Below, in pieces: positions 11,483 to 23,254 of a DNA stretch of 64,000 bases (positions are counted from its first letter, which is position 1; every line of letters starts with the position of its first letter). Both the position numbers and the translations under genes were made by a program. The notes beneath the pieces are model-generated. The model made no database searches, was not told the origin of the DNA, and was given only the letters and a program-made list of their open reading frames with translations. The DNA lies in the NCBI RefSeq assembly GCF_023278565.1, contig NC_064677.1, forward strand, positions 434,001 through 498,000, read 5' to 3'. Source of the DNA: Colletotrichum lupini. Taxonomy: Eukaryota > Ascomycota > Sordariomycetes > Glomerellales > Glomerellaceae.

Positions 11483-12575
11483 GTTGGCGAAGCGAGGTTA
11501 TGTTGGTGTTTGAGATTTTGGAGTTGGATATGTGTTTGGTTTAAGGGATTCTGGTGGTATGATAGTTGACTTGATAAATAAGCTTTCACTCTGTGCGATA
11601 TTATTTTGAGCGTAATTGACTGTTTGTGATTACTAGAAGAGTTTCGGGGGCATCGACCTTCGCATTTGGGCGGAAGTCTCCCGGTCTTTATGCCCCCAAG
11701 ACGCGACCCTTCGACGCAAATGCCAACAGCATATCCCTCACGCAGGATCTTTAGACCCGACCATGTGCCATCGATCCGCATGCCAAGCCTGAAACGAAAT
11801 TCGAAGCGTCCAGCCGTGAATACTCCCCTTCTTGTTCTGGCCAGGATGCGTACGTCACAAGCTAATACAGCAAGGACACATGCTGGGTACACTGCGGCTG
11901 ATAGGAGCCGAACGTACGAGGAATCTATGCAAGCTGACCGTCTCAGACGACCGCTCGTGTAACACCGCACGCAAAGATTCAAGATATTAGTAGGCAATTT
12001 GAGGTCGTAGTGGTGTCTCGGACGAGGCTGTAGGATTCGCGGAGTGTTGAATAACCGCGCGGGCTCTTATGTGATTCTGACCAATGTGGCACGGTACAGC
12101 TAACGGCCAACGTGCAACGTTCTGTCAAGAAACAGGTGAACAGCAGCTGAATAATCACCCAAAGATGACGGATGTATGAACCTTACTAAATGGTAACGTT
12201 ACCGTGAAACAAGTGGCTTGACTCGATGGGTGAAGACTTGTCCAAGTACATCCACAGACGGATGTGATCACAGGAGAATATTGTTCGCAAGATAACTATT
12301 CTCTTGACAACACAAGGTCACCAAGTACTATTGTTACACCAAGTGAAAACGAATGTAGATCAAGTATTAAAACTTCCATTAGGTGTAAACACCGGATAAA
12401 GACTAATGTACAAGCTTGTGCTGTAGGGTATTGTAGTTTCTTCAGCGAGGCCGTTAATCATAACTCTCAGACTCCAAGACTCCAGCTGAGCTTCTGCGGA
12501 GATGATAGTCTCCGATTCTGTATTTCATGGTGTCAAAACCATTTGCCATCTAGGCATGCATTACTCAAGATGGGA
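11483..12575. other. Intergenic, no confident gene
   Basis: This lies between the second CxxC gene (transcribed leftward) and the 3' end of the PAP2 gene. A minus-strand open frame at 11479-11997 and a plus-strand one at 11666-11962 overlap each other and lack recognisable features. Confidence 0.5.
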
Positions 12576-13810
12576 TTAAACCATCGCATCGGGGTGGCGA
12601 GACCCAGAGCCGACGGGCTTGCGGGATCCAACGGGCTCGCCATAGTCGTTCACACCGGCGCCAGTGGAAGCACTGTGGCCGTGGCCGTGGTGCTTCTCGC
12701 GGTGCAGGATACCACCGCCGCCACGCTTGCCCCAGCCGGCCTTGCGAGTGAAGACAGCATCGTACAACTCAGCCTCGGCACCATAGTTCAGGGCCTGGCC
12801 GCGGTTCAGGGGAATGTGGTTGAATCGGAAGTCCCAAATGGCAGCGTAGGTCATGCGGTAAGAGGAGAAGGCGAAAGTGATACCGATGGCGGCACCGGCG
12901 AAGATGTCGTACCAGTTGTGGAACTCGTCAATTGTGAGGGCGCCACCGATGAGGACGGCACCGAGGATGGGGATGTAGGTGATGATCAGCTTCCACATGG
13001 CAGGGTGGTAGTCGGAGAAGACCTTGAACTTGGCGTTAAGGTACAAGTAGAGGTATCCGAAGCCGGCGAAGGCAGCAGTGGTGTGTCCACTGGGGAAACT
13101 CTCAAGAGAATCGTTGATCTCCTTCATGTCGCCGGTGCAAACCTCCTTGGTGACGTACAAGCTCTGGAATCCAGCGGCGCTGTAGCCAGTACGGGCGATG
13201 CCACCCTGGCTGCTAGTGACACGGGAAAGGTCGGGCTGGCAAGCCTCAAGGAAGTGAGGGCGCAGACCGCCGATCAGGAACTTGATGAAGACCTGGAAGA
13301 CGGCGGCGCAGATGAGGGAGTAGAGAAGGCCGATGACGGCGTTGTTGACATCCCAGAAGGAGCGGATGCGGATTTGCATGAGAAGGATGATGCAGATGGG
13401 GATGACGGAGGCCAGGAAGGCAGCAAGCCAAATGGGGACGACTTCGTTGCGCATGGGATAAGCGAACTGGGGGTAGACGACTTCACCATCGGCGAAGGTG
13501 ACGGCGAAGGAACGGTTCGGGGCGGGAGGTGCCATGTAAATCTGAACATTGTTAGCGATGCTTGGAAATGCGATGTTGAGCTTCCACAACATGTGTAACT
13601 TACTCCGAGACCGATGGCGCCCATGCAGATCATGGTGATAATGTCGATGAGGGTGCCCTTGAGCCATTGCCCGAAGCTGGGACGGGTAGACATGGAGTAA
13701 GGCTCAGCGCCACGACGCTTGCTAGAGACGCCGTTATGGTGACCGTTGGCATGGCCGGTAGCAGCAGCGCCTGCGGGTGCCGCCTCGCGACGTTTTCCAA
13801 AGATGCCCAT
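12576..13810 (-). CDS. PAP2-family lipid phosphatase (diacylglycerol pyrophosphate / phosphatidate phosphatase-like)
   Basis: Predicted join is 13810-13604 and 13541-12576, 390 aa, with a 62-bp GT-AG intron after codon 69. Members remove phosphate from lipid phosphates such as phosphatidic acid at membranes, feeding glycerolipid synthesis and signalling. About six hydrophobic segments are visible. PAP2 motif C1 is KFLIGGLRP and C2 is FPSGHTTAAF. Motif C3 keeps the His and Asp (EFHNWYD) but lacks the usual Ser-Arg pair upstream, showing Ala-Leu-Thr instead. The C-terminus is Gly/His-rich and polar and the N-terminus is basic, so both ends probably face the cytosol. The ATG sits in a strong context (ATCACCATGG on the minus strand) below a CT-rich leader. 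The long antisense open frame at 12264-13598 is a shadow. Confidence 0.92.
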
Positions 13811-16800
13811 GGTGATGTTTTTTTTGATGATGTTGGTGTTGTTATTTTTGGGTGTTGTGCAGTGTCGTATTAGAGGTCTTGCCAAGCTTTGGTGAAGAAG
13901 ATGCCAAGACGGGATGGCTGTGCTTGACTGCTTGTGCCTCGCCGGGAGCTGCAAGAAGTGTCTTGGCGAGCTGTGATGGATGGGAGAGGGTGGCTTGACT
14001 GTGAGGGATGAAGGGAGAAGAGAGGGCAGAGGAAGGGGAGGGAGGTCGACTTTAAGCTTAAGGGATAAGGTCCGGGGTCTACAGTCTGTGGCAGGCAAGA
14101 ACGATGTTGAAGTGAGTACCGCTGGTGTCTTCCTTCCTCTGAGTGTTCATGGTTAGGTACCTTGGTACCTCGCGAGTTTGGCTTGACGTCATGTTTGTAT
14201 AATCCCAAAATGGGACGAAAAACTTGGGAAGGCGCACACTGTTGGGGGAGATGTGGGATGTGGGATCGAGGGCAGGCGCGACGCACGACGGAGCCATACG
14301 CAGCCATACGCAGCCATATGTCATTCCAGCCGCGGCTTCATTTCAGGCTTTTGCTAGGGGCGTTTGTTACGGTACCTCACTTCTTGAACCACAGAACCAG
14401 TCGAGACCCCAATACATGGGGTGTTCTCTGTGTGTACCTTTGCACTGCAGCACGACGGACATTGGTTCACTTTCAGCTTCGGGACCTTTTGGGAGGGGGG
14501 ACATTTCAAGCCAGGGCCGTTCCTGTTACGCACTAAAACCCCGGATTGTGGCTAGTGACTAAACTGGCCCAAAAAGTGACTTGATTGTCTTAGACATTTT
14601 GGTCGCTGAATGTATGTATCCGTACCGTATCCATACGAAATGCTAGCAGAAATGATACGAAAAGAGAGAGCAAAAAAAAAAAAGTCAAGCCACGCGCCAG
14701 GTACTCAGCGAAAGTAACGTACTGCGTAAAAAAATAAAAAACACCAACGACGTCATGCCGCCTCGGACGCGTGGGCGGTGGGCACATCTACACATCCTTG
14801 GCAACGACCGGGTCTGTTCCCGCACTCCACAGAGTGAGCGAGCTCCTCAATCCCTGTCAACCGGCACCTCAGATCCGACTGCTCCAATCAGAATCCCGGA
14901 CGACATAAGATTGGAAAAGGTCTGGACTTCCATAGGACGGTGATGATGCGCTACTCTCTGCCAAAGGGCAAAGGCGTCAAGCCACGCCATACGAGATGAG
15001 GCGTAATAGTAGGTACTCCGTATCTGTTTTTCTTCCTCTCTTCGGTCTGATTCACAGTGGAGAGCATAGCATAGCATAGCCATCAAGATGTACATGTACT
15101 CAGACAAAAGTCTACGAGTGGCATAGGGCAACCTATTTCCAAGGACGTCTGTCTGCACCTGAACTACGGCTGACTGCATTGGGCTTGACAGGGTAATGGG
15201 GCGCCAAACGTCCAGAGACATCTCCCGCAAAAGCGTCGCCGATCCCTTCAGCATGTCCTGCAACCTCCGTATCAGGCTTTACAGGCATCCTTTTGGTCTG
15301 TTGGCTCGGCGGGCCTATCGAGACATACATGTATCCACTGTCCAAAACAGACATGTCATCCTCGGCTCCGCTGTGACGATTCTCGTAGAGGCTTAATCGT
15401 TTGTCAGATGAAAACCTCAGAGCCAGGATCTCACGTACTCACGTAGGTACTCAAAATTTGGTTCTAATCCCTGGTGACCGGACTGGGGGAGGGTCGTCCG
15501 TAAGGCATCGTGGCAGACGGGCATTCCAGGGGTCGCTCTCGAGGGGGACCAAAAGGTCCGGGACGTTTGTATCGACGATGGCCTGTGTTGTTAGCGCCCT
15601 CGTGCCACAAAACTACCACTTTGATGTTGCACCACCGACAGGGGAACTTTGATGGCCTGAACACATTCTTCTCCGAATGGACACGGCAGAGGTTCTTCTT
15701 ACTGATTTCGCTTTTTTCCGCACTTTGCATTGGCAAATGTGAACCTTGAGGCTCACACTATTGGCTGCTGTTTCATCAATCTCGAAAGGGGTGAACCGGT
15801 CACGGTTTAGCTCCAGCTCCGGTAGCTTAAACCAGCTTCATGCATTCATGATTTTAGACATTTCCAGCATTGAAACCTGGGCAACTACACAAAAAAGCAA
15901 TTCTCGATAGCACGTACCAAGTTACCTAAGCCATTGATTGCCCTTGCTTTCACTGAGATTGATCAATTTGGTCAATATCTAGAGAGATGCAATCGGACAA
16001 CGTTCTAGACAACGATAGCGCTTTCGTTTAGACTTCGTTGCATTCTAATTTCCGAAAGATAATCATGGCTTGTTTCAGTTCGGCTGGGACTGATTTTCGC
16101 CGTAGGAGTAAATTTCCCTACACATGGTTGATGGGCTCTACATTGTACATTGTACGCTATTGAACTCGGAAAGTCAAGTTCGCCAAATAGCAAAGAAGGT
16201 AATGAGCAGGCTCGGAAACGCACAATTGATACATGGACAGAAATTCCTCATGCCAAAAATCGTGACAGCGGAGCAAACCGACGTCATCCCGCCCCCAAAT
16301 AAGGCACCCTCCTCCATGTCACGGCACACGAGATCCGACTTTGCCAATCACATCCTCCCTCATCATACCTTAATTGCTTGTCGTTTTCTCTGCCCATTAT
16401 TCCCGTTTTGCTACTACTGCGTACACTACTTGCTACCGCACGCGCCACAAATCTCGATTGAAAAGCGAAAAGTCTTGCCATGGCTCGCCTGGCTAATGCG
16501 GCACCGCCACACCGCCACAGATTCAAACGCGGCCGGTTCACTGTGACGTTGGTACGCTACGCTGGCCGCGGGTGATGGACCCAAACGCACGTTGATCGAT
16601 TGACAGAATCCGCCGGTCTGAATTCTCCGTCACAGTAGCATCAGGGAGCGCATCGGTGATTGCTGGTGCGTTGGTGGTTGGTTGAGCCAAGTATCTCTCG
16701 AGACGCTTGCGGGCTCCACTGTGAAGCAATACATTGCGCGGCTTCGTGAGATCTTCACATCCTTCTTCCCAAAGGTGATTTTCGCTCGTCACCTGCTACT

Positions 16801-17151
16801 TGAGAGCAAGGCAGGCAGGCCTATCAGCCAGAGATGCGACCATCACGTCAATGAAGGGAAGCCGCTGAATTTCACCATGGCAGCAGGTTTGGATCAACAT
16901 GGCAAAAGATTGGGAAGTCTTGTTGTATTTCCATCCACTTCGTGCTTCTCCTCCCAAAACGCCAAGCCTATGAATAAGAGGGTTCCGAATGTGATCCCGC
17001 CCCAGGCGACTCCAATAAATCCATCATGCCTTCATCCATGCCTCCCCACTCGCAGTTGCTTGTCATCATTGACGAAGCATCTTTTTGGTACGGATTACTC
17101 TTTTTTTCTTTGGTTTAGACATCATCATCTCTCCTCCCCCACAAGATTACA
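13811..17151. other. 3.3-kb intergenic region without a confident gene
   Basis: The left end is the pyrimidine-rich leader of the PAP2 gene. The middle holds short low-complexity elements only: a three-unit AGCCATACGC tandem at about 14293-14322, a poly-A tract near 14670-14685 and a short GCATA tandem near 15063-15081. None of the open frames here (for example 14079-14324 -, 16124-16546 +, 16682-17530 +) shows a domain, and the last overlaps SRP54 in antisense. The right end is the 3' flank of SRP54. Confidence 0.5.
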
Positions 17152-18842
17152 TCAACGACGTCCGCCGCGGCCCCGGCCGGCACCAGGCATTCCGCCGCCC
17201 ATGCCCGGCATACCACCCATACCACCCATACCCATCTGCTGCATCATGGCCTGCATATCGGGCATGCCACCGCCGCCTCCGCCGCCGAGCATCTTCATGA
17301 GGCTGCCCATGTCCGGCATCCCGCCCCCGCCCATACCTCCGGCGCCGCCCATGCTCTGCAAGCGCTTCTGCATGGCCGCCATCTGCTGTGCCTTGTTGCC
17401 GCCGCCCATGGCCTGCTGCGCCCGCTGCATGTTCTTCATGTTGCCGCCCATCTTCTTGGCCATGCCCGCCATCATCCGCTGCTGCGTCAGCAGGTCCTCC
17501 ACTTCGCGCACCGAGGTTCCCGACCCGTGAGCGATTCTCGTCATCCGCGTCGGTTGCTCGATAAACATCTTGCCGTCCGAATCAAGCTCCTTCTCCGTCA
17601 TCGAGTCGCAAATGTAGATCATGCGCTTGAGCTTGGCGCTACCCTCCTCGTCGTCCATGCCCTGCATCATACCGCTCATGCCGGGAATCATGCCCGCCAT
17701 CTTAGATAATGGCCCCATCTTCATAATATTGGATAGCTGGTCCCGCAGGTCGCGTACCGTAAAGATACCTTCCGTGATGTGTTTTATCGTGTCCTTCTGG
17801 TCGAGCTTCAAACTTTGCACGTGCTCCACCAGTCCGGCCATGTCGCCCATGCCAAGCAGCTTCTGTACGAATTGTTGTGGTGCGAAACGCTCAAAGTCGA
17901 GCATGTGCTCGCCCGTACCGATGAAGACGATAGGGGTATGTGTTGCTGCGACGGCGGAAATGGCACCACCACCCGCTGCGTGACCGTCCGTCTTGGTGAT
18001 GATGATGGCTCCAAAGTCTGCTGATTCCTTGAACGCCTTGGCCTGCGACTCGGCCTGCTGACCGATGGATGCGTCGAGCACCATGATCGTCTCGTCGGGT
18101 CGGATTGCCGTCTGAATGTCCACCATCTCCTGGAACAGAGCCTCCTCTTGCCTGTGACGACCTGATGTATCCACGATGATGATCTCGAACTTCTCCTTCT
18201 TGAACTTTTCGACACCGTCTCTTGCTACCACCGCCGGGTCCGTCTCTGTCAGGGAACCGTAGTATGGAATCTTCGCCTTGGTCGCGTTCTGCTTCAGCTG
18301 GTCAAAAGCACCAGCACGGAAGGTATCAGCGCACACCAGGCAGGCCTTGAAGCCTCTCGCCTGGTAGTGGCGTGCGAGCTTGGTACATGTTGTCGTTTTA
18401 CCGGCACCCTGCAGACCGACAAACATGATGATGTTGGACTTGCCCTTCTTAGGCTTGAACGGTTCGGCATGGGGATCGACGAGCTTGACGAGCTCATCGA
18501 AAACGGACTTTTGAATGAGGCGCTTCTTGTTGACGGCGGGCGGGAGCTCCTTAAAGTTAACGGTACTCTTGATCGATTTTCGCAATTGGCCGACGAGGCG
18601 CACGTTGACGTCGGCTTCGAGAAGGGCGGAGCAAATCTCCTTGAGCATGCCATCGAAAGCCTGCGACACGGATACAGATCTTGTTAGCAGCTGCTGTTGC
18701 ATCTCACGGCGGCATCGTGTGGCGACGGCGACGGATGGTTCTGCGGGGTAGGAATGCGGCGCACCTTTTCGTCGAGGTTGGGCTCTCTGGTGAGATTTGT
18801 GACGGCCGTGTTGATGCGACGACCGAGATCTTGAAGAACCAT
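17152..18842 (-). CDS. SRP54: Signal recognition particle 54 kDa subunit
   Basis: Predicted join is 18842-18765 and 18660-17152, 528 aa, with a 104-bp intron after codon 26. SRP54 is the GTPase of the cytosolic signal recognition particle. It binds signal sequences leaving the ribosome and docks with the SRP receptor at the ER. The N domain covers about residues 1-90. The G domain shows [10 protein letters not shown] (107-116), DTSG (190-193) and TKTD (248-251), plus the SRP-specific [11 protein letters not shown]. The Met-rich M domain follows (from about 325; [15 protein letters not shown]), with a Gly/Met-rich tail of about 60 residues. Exon 1 encodes the conserved [11 protein letters not shown] start. 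An essential single-copy gene in fungi; nothing suggests damage. Confidence 0.97.
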
Positions 18843-19907
18843 GGTGGGCGGTTTGCGGCTACCGAGCCGACTTGGGGTATCTCGAAGGGGGTTCTTTTGG
18901 TGATGCTCTCGAGTAACGGGAGGACGACGTGTTGCAAATGGGAATTTGGCTTCAGGGTGGGATGTGGATTGCTGCGCTAGCCGTCCAGTGCCACCACGCC
19001 GGAATCCATGGATGTGACTGGTGAAGCGCCCAGTGTGGGGTTGGTGACCTCAACCGCGGGACATCGGATGCACCGTTTCTCCAGTCCCCAGGTATCGCCG
19101 TATACTGTGCCTAACTATCTGCACTGTAGCGCCTGATACTGTGAAGCTATTCCCAGATATCACAAACTTCGTCAACCTTTGGCCATTTATGACCCCTCTC
19201 ATTGGAATCTAGGCCTAATATTTCTCAAATTCATTTAAAAGGTCTCCTCGCAGAACAATGGTCGTCAAGGTATCGATGTCAGCCACCCCGTCTAGAGTCC
19301 TACAAATTCCATCGTCACAAACTCTCAATTAAAAATTCAGCACCTCGACTACTAACGGAAAGATTTGTCAATGTTCTGGCCTGAAGCCTTTTAGGTGGCG
19401 CTCAACTTTCGGTCGTTTTGCATACGCCTCCAAACCTCAACGGCCCAGGGTCTCTACACATGTCTAAGGCTGCAAACTTACGCCCACATTTGCTGGTTTA
19501 ACGCCCCCTTTCTCCCTCGACGGCGTCTGCAGGTATATTATCTCAAAGTATAAGTCAGCTCAAGTGATCTTACGATACTTTCTGTCAACCAGCTTGAGCG
19601 TGTTGGCTTCGAATATCGACCACCGGGAATTGGAAACACACGTTATTAACCTTTTGCCTTTATTGCAGAAAATCCTCGTCGACATGCAGCCACACGATTT
19701 AAAGCCAGCAATGTTCACACACATAGCTCCATACTGTCTCGGAAAGGCCCTGTGTGAGAATCGTGCAGACCAAGACATAGTGGACTTCCGAGAACACTCG
19801 GCTCATATATAGGTCATCATGCTCTTTTCAAACAATACCTACAAGATGAGAATTCGTGAACCTAGCTCTTCTCAGTCGTAAAATCGTTCCACGGAAATTC
19901 CAACAAG
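18843..19907. other. Divergent intergenic region between SRP54 and the M14 gene
   Basis: About 1.06 kb containing both promoters. TATATA at 19806-19811 lies about 97 bp upstream of the M14 ATG. The open frames at 19202-19384 and 19564-19812 have no recognisable features. Confidence 0.5.
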
Positions 19908-21272
19908 ATGGGAATTTACAAGGGCCCGGTGACTTCTTTCAAGAAGATCACCAAGCTTATCGTTACGGCCCTTCTTTCTAATGGAAACACCATCCAAGAC
20001 TATCGCCTCATGGATTCAGCAAAAGTCAATACCATTGACCGCTTCCATGATGGCGCCAGATTCCCTAGAGGCATCGGCACCAACCAGAGCAGCTCTCCCG
20101 ATGACTACAGGACCGTCTTCAACGCCTGGGAGGTGAACAGCGCCATGAACGGCCTCGAGAGGGAGTACGGCGTCCAGCTCACTCAAGCGCCCTTCGATAC
20201 CTATTGGAAGCAAAAGTCCACCGTCGCCTTCCTCCCCGTCCCCGACGGTGTCAGCCGCGTGGAGCGCAAAAATTACCGCGTTTACCTCACCGCTGGCGTC
20301 CAGGCCCGCGAGCGCGGCGGCCCAGACAGTCTTCTTTACTTCATCTCTGACCTCCTTTGGGCCGACAAGCACAAGGCCATGCTCGTCTACAACACAACCA
20401 CCGTCTTTACACTCGCGCAAGTCCGACAAGTACTGTCTCTCGGCATCGTCATCTTCCCCCTGGTCAACCCAGACGGTAAACTATGGGACGAGCGCTGGAA
20501 TAACTGTTGGGGCAACAACATCAACCCTACTTCCCGCCCTTCTGAGAATGGCATCAACGGCATCGGCGTCAACATTGATCGCAATTTCAACTTCACTTGG
20601 GACTACCGCAAGATCTACAGCCAGCAGGCTCTCGACGTCGCCTCCGACAAGCCCGAGCATGAGCTCTTTCACGGCCCTGCACCCTTCTCCGAAGCCGAGT
20701 CGCGGAACATGGCGTGGGTCATTGACCAGTATCCATCCATCAAATGGTATCTCGACGTCCACACGAAGAACCGCATCGTGAGCCACGCGTGGTCGGACAC
20801 TCCAATCCAGACCACCAACCCCGAGATGAACTTCCGCAATCAGAGCTACGATGGCAAGCGCGGTGATGTGAACACACAGTATGGCGAGTACATGACCCCT
20901 AAAGACCACGACATCTACAAGGATATCTCGAACAACATGGCCGAGCAAATGGAGAAGGTCTCTGGCGAGCCTTTTTACAGCATCGACAAGCTCCGCAAGA
21001 AAGGACGGGTCTTCCAAGGCTCTTCTGGGACTGCCATCGACTGGGCGTACAGCAGACATGTCGTGAACGAGGCGGCTACCAAGATTATGAGCTTCAAGCT
21101 CAAGTTTGGCATTTCGGAGGAGGAGGCGGCGGAAACTGGGCAGAAGGGCGGGTGCCAGTACTACCCGTCGCGCAAGATATACAAAAGGGGTATCTCGGAG
21201 AGTGCTGTGGGATACATGACCTTCCTTCTCAATGTCGCCAAGTATGAGAACATGAAGGGTCCTTGGCCTTGA
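19908..21272 (+). CDS. M14 zinc-carboxypeptidase homologue, probably catalytically inactive
   Basis: A single exon of 454 aa; the ATG is in good context (AAGATGGG). The fold is that of metallocarboxypeptidases, which trim C-terminal residues. Recognisable landmarks are GVQARERGGPD (130-140), VNPDG (186-190), NIDRNF (222-227) and LDVHTKN (282-288). In active enzymes the first landmark starts with the zinc-ligand His; here it is Gln132, while Glu135 and the third ligand His285 remain. The catalytic Glu near the C-terminus, normally in a Phe-x-Leu-Glu-Phe context, appears as Lys399 in FKLKF. With one zinc ligand and the general base lost, this looks like a pseudoenzyme that may bind peptides. 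There is no classical signal peptide, unlike secreted M14 enzymes. Cys residues are few. The frame itself is undamaged. Confidence 0.9.
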   Translation: MGIYKGPVTSFKKITKLIVTALLSNGNTIQDYRLMDSAKVNTIDRFHDGARFPRGIGTNQSSSPDDYRTVFNAWEVNSAMNGLEREYGVQLTQAPFDTYWKQKSTVAFLPVPDGVSRVERKNYRVYLTAGVQARERGGPDSLLYFISDLLWADKHKAMLVYNTTTVFTLAQVRQVLSLGIVIFPLVNPDGKLWDERWNNCWGNNINPTSRPSENGINGIGVNIDRNFNFTWDYRKIYSQQALDVASDKPEHELFHGPAPFSEAESRNMAWVIDQYPSIKWYLDVHTKNRIVSHAWSDTPIQTTNPEMNFRNQSYDGKRGDVNTQYGEYMTPKDHDIYKDISNNMAEQMEKVSGEPFYSIDKLRKKGRVFQGSSGTAIDWAYSRHVVNEAATKIMSFKLKFGISEEEAAETGQKGGCQYYPSRKIYKRGISESAVGYMTFLLNVAKYENMKGPWP

Positions 21273-21530
21273 ACTGAAAATCGTGAACCAAACAATACAG
21301 CTCGGGCCACATATAGAGCAGGAATCAACTACTCATCTCCTCCACTTCATTTTATGGCTCTAGTCGATCATTTTGTCTATCCTGGTACCTCTATGTAGTG
21401 TCTCATGTCATTCGTGTCATCTCTCATGTCTCAGCCATTCCAACATAAGCCGTATCGATGGTTGACTCATGAGACTGTTCATACATTTCATGAGGTCGCC
21501 TGTCCAAAGTCTAGCTGCTGTAACAGTCCG

Positions 21531-23254
21531 TCATGAATTTCCTGCTTTCTTGGGCAAAAACCGGGCTTTCACCCCAGTGAGCATCGCCATGAAGTAGTAC
21601 TGTATCTCTGCTTCAGGCGGCATCTCAACCTCCAAATCAAAGTGCTCCATAAGCGCCGGTATCGTCTTGTAAACGATCAGCTCCGCGAGGTGTCGTCCGG
21701 GACACATCCTTCCGCCCCCGCCCCAAGTAAGATTAAACCGTTCCATACCCTTGAGATCCCTTTCCGTGTCCAGCCAGCGGTCCGGATGATATTCTTCCGC
21801 GTCTGGGCCGAATATTAAAGGGTTCCTGTGTAGTGAGACAGGGTTGCAGCCGACGGTAGTCCCGGATGGAAAGGTCTTTCCATGGACCGTAAGTCCTTCA
21901 GGGGGCACCGTGCGGGGCAGAGCCATCCCGAGGACAGGATATAACCGTTGCGCTTCTTTAATGGCTGCTTGCGTATAGTCTAAGCGGATGGCGTTATCAT
22001 ACACCTTTGGGTCTTCGGCCGCGGAGCAAACTTCCTCGGAAATCCGTTTCTGCGCCTCAGAGTGTGATCCGATCATGGACATGATGGACGTCAACGCGGA
22101 ACACATGGTCTCATGTCCGGCCCCGAAATTAGTGATGGCCATCCGACGGAGATACTGCTCCGTGAATTCGGGCTTGTCCTTGTGTAGCTGGATCAGATCC
22201 ACGAGGAAGTCTTCTTTGCGATCATTCTTCGAGACCGGCTTGTTCGCCAAGGACGAGGTGACCCTCCGCGAGACCTGCCGGTAGACGCCGGTGAAGAATG
22301 GCTTGAAGTTCTTTGGTGTCTTGTACGTCACGCGCCAGAGGTTAGCAAACGTTCTCCCGCATGCTTTGGAGAACAGCTCCGCCTTCACGGCAAGAGGGAA
22401 GAGCCCAAAGACGGATTTGCGTCGCCAGCCGAGGTAGCCGTGGGTGCTGGAAGAGTGGTCTGTGTGGTCGCGGAGGTAGTTTGGTGACCAGGTTAGGACG
22501 ACAGCTGAGAGGGACTCGACGGCTATGATGTGCATCCATTCCTTGAGGTCTACTTCGGCGCCGTTGAGAGAACGGAGCGTGGCTATCACTCGAGCTAGGA
22601 CTGCGTCGAGAGCAGGTTCGTGCCGTTTGAGGTATGCTGTCTGGTAGAGCGGTCCGATGAGACGCCGTTGTAAGCGGTATCGTTGCGTGTTACGTTCGGA
22701 TAGCAAGTCTAGTGTATCTGGGGACGAAAAGTTCGGAAAGGGTGTAAAAGCGATATCTGGTCTTTGGAGGGCAGTTGACACTGTAGACTTTGTGTAAGCT
22801 GGGAGTGAAGTGAGATGAGGAATCTCATAACGTACAATAGAAATCGGACTTTTCATAACCACTACCGGCTCCTGTAACCGAGTGAGCATGAGATGAGACC
22901 TTCTTCACAAGATACAGTCAACATACGATAAATGTGCTTGAATGCATCTACAGAATCGAACCAAACCTCATTCGGCCCAACTCTCACGACCGGCCCGTAC
23001 CGCTTATGAAGCGTCTTTCCCAGCGTGAGCATACGCCCGTTGCGAACATGGTAAGCATACCACACATTCGAAATGGCAGCGAGTCTGGGCCCAGGTACGC
23101 GAGCCAAAGGGTGAAGAAACAGACGGTACCCAACAACAATGAAAGTGACGAGGATGAGTGAGGATGACGTGAGTAGCACTACGTTACGGAGAAACGATAC
23201 TACGCCGTAGACGCCGAGCAGCGGGCTGTATCCTCCGAGCGCCGGAGAAGGCAT
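21531..23254 (-). CDS. Cytochrome P450 monooxygenase
   Basis: Preferred join is 23254-22927 and 22798-21531, 531 aa. An ER-anchored haem monooxygenase of unknown substrate. The N-terminus has one or two hydrophobic segments, then LARVPGPRLA, the proline-rich hinge. The I-helix oxygen-binding motif is GAGHET, the K-helix ExxR is Glu-Ala-Gln-Arg, the meander contains HPDRW, and the haem loop is WGGGGRMCPGR with ligand Cys at about residue 475; the first position of that loop is Trp rather than Phe. The intron (22799-22926, GTATGT donor) is in phase. A shorter in-phase intron of 44 bp is also possible and would add about 43 residues, so the segment near residue 110 is uncertain. No secondary-metabolite core enzyme is adjacent. 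Confidence 0.9.

Noticed and set aside
12264..13598. 444-aa plus-strand open frame
   Set aside because: It is antisense to the PAP2 gene, is Asp/Gly/Val-rich without domain features, and runs across the PAP2 intron.
14293..14322. CRISPR-like or regulatory direct repeats (AGCCATACGC units)
   Set aside because: Three short head-to-tail units without spacers in a eukaryotic genome; a simple tandem repeat.
16682..17530. 282-aa plus-strand open frame
   Set aside because: Its proline-rich second half is the antisense of the Gly/Met-rich SRP54 tail, and its first half has no features.
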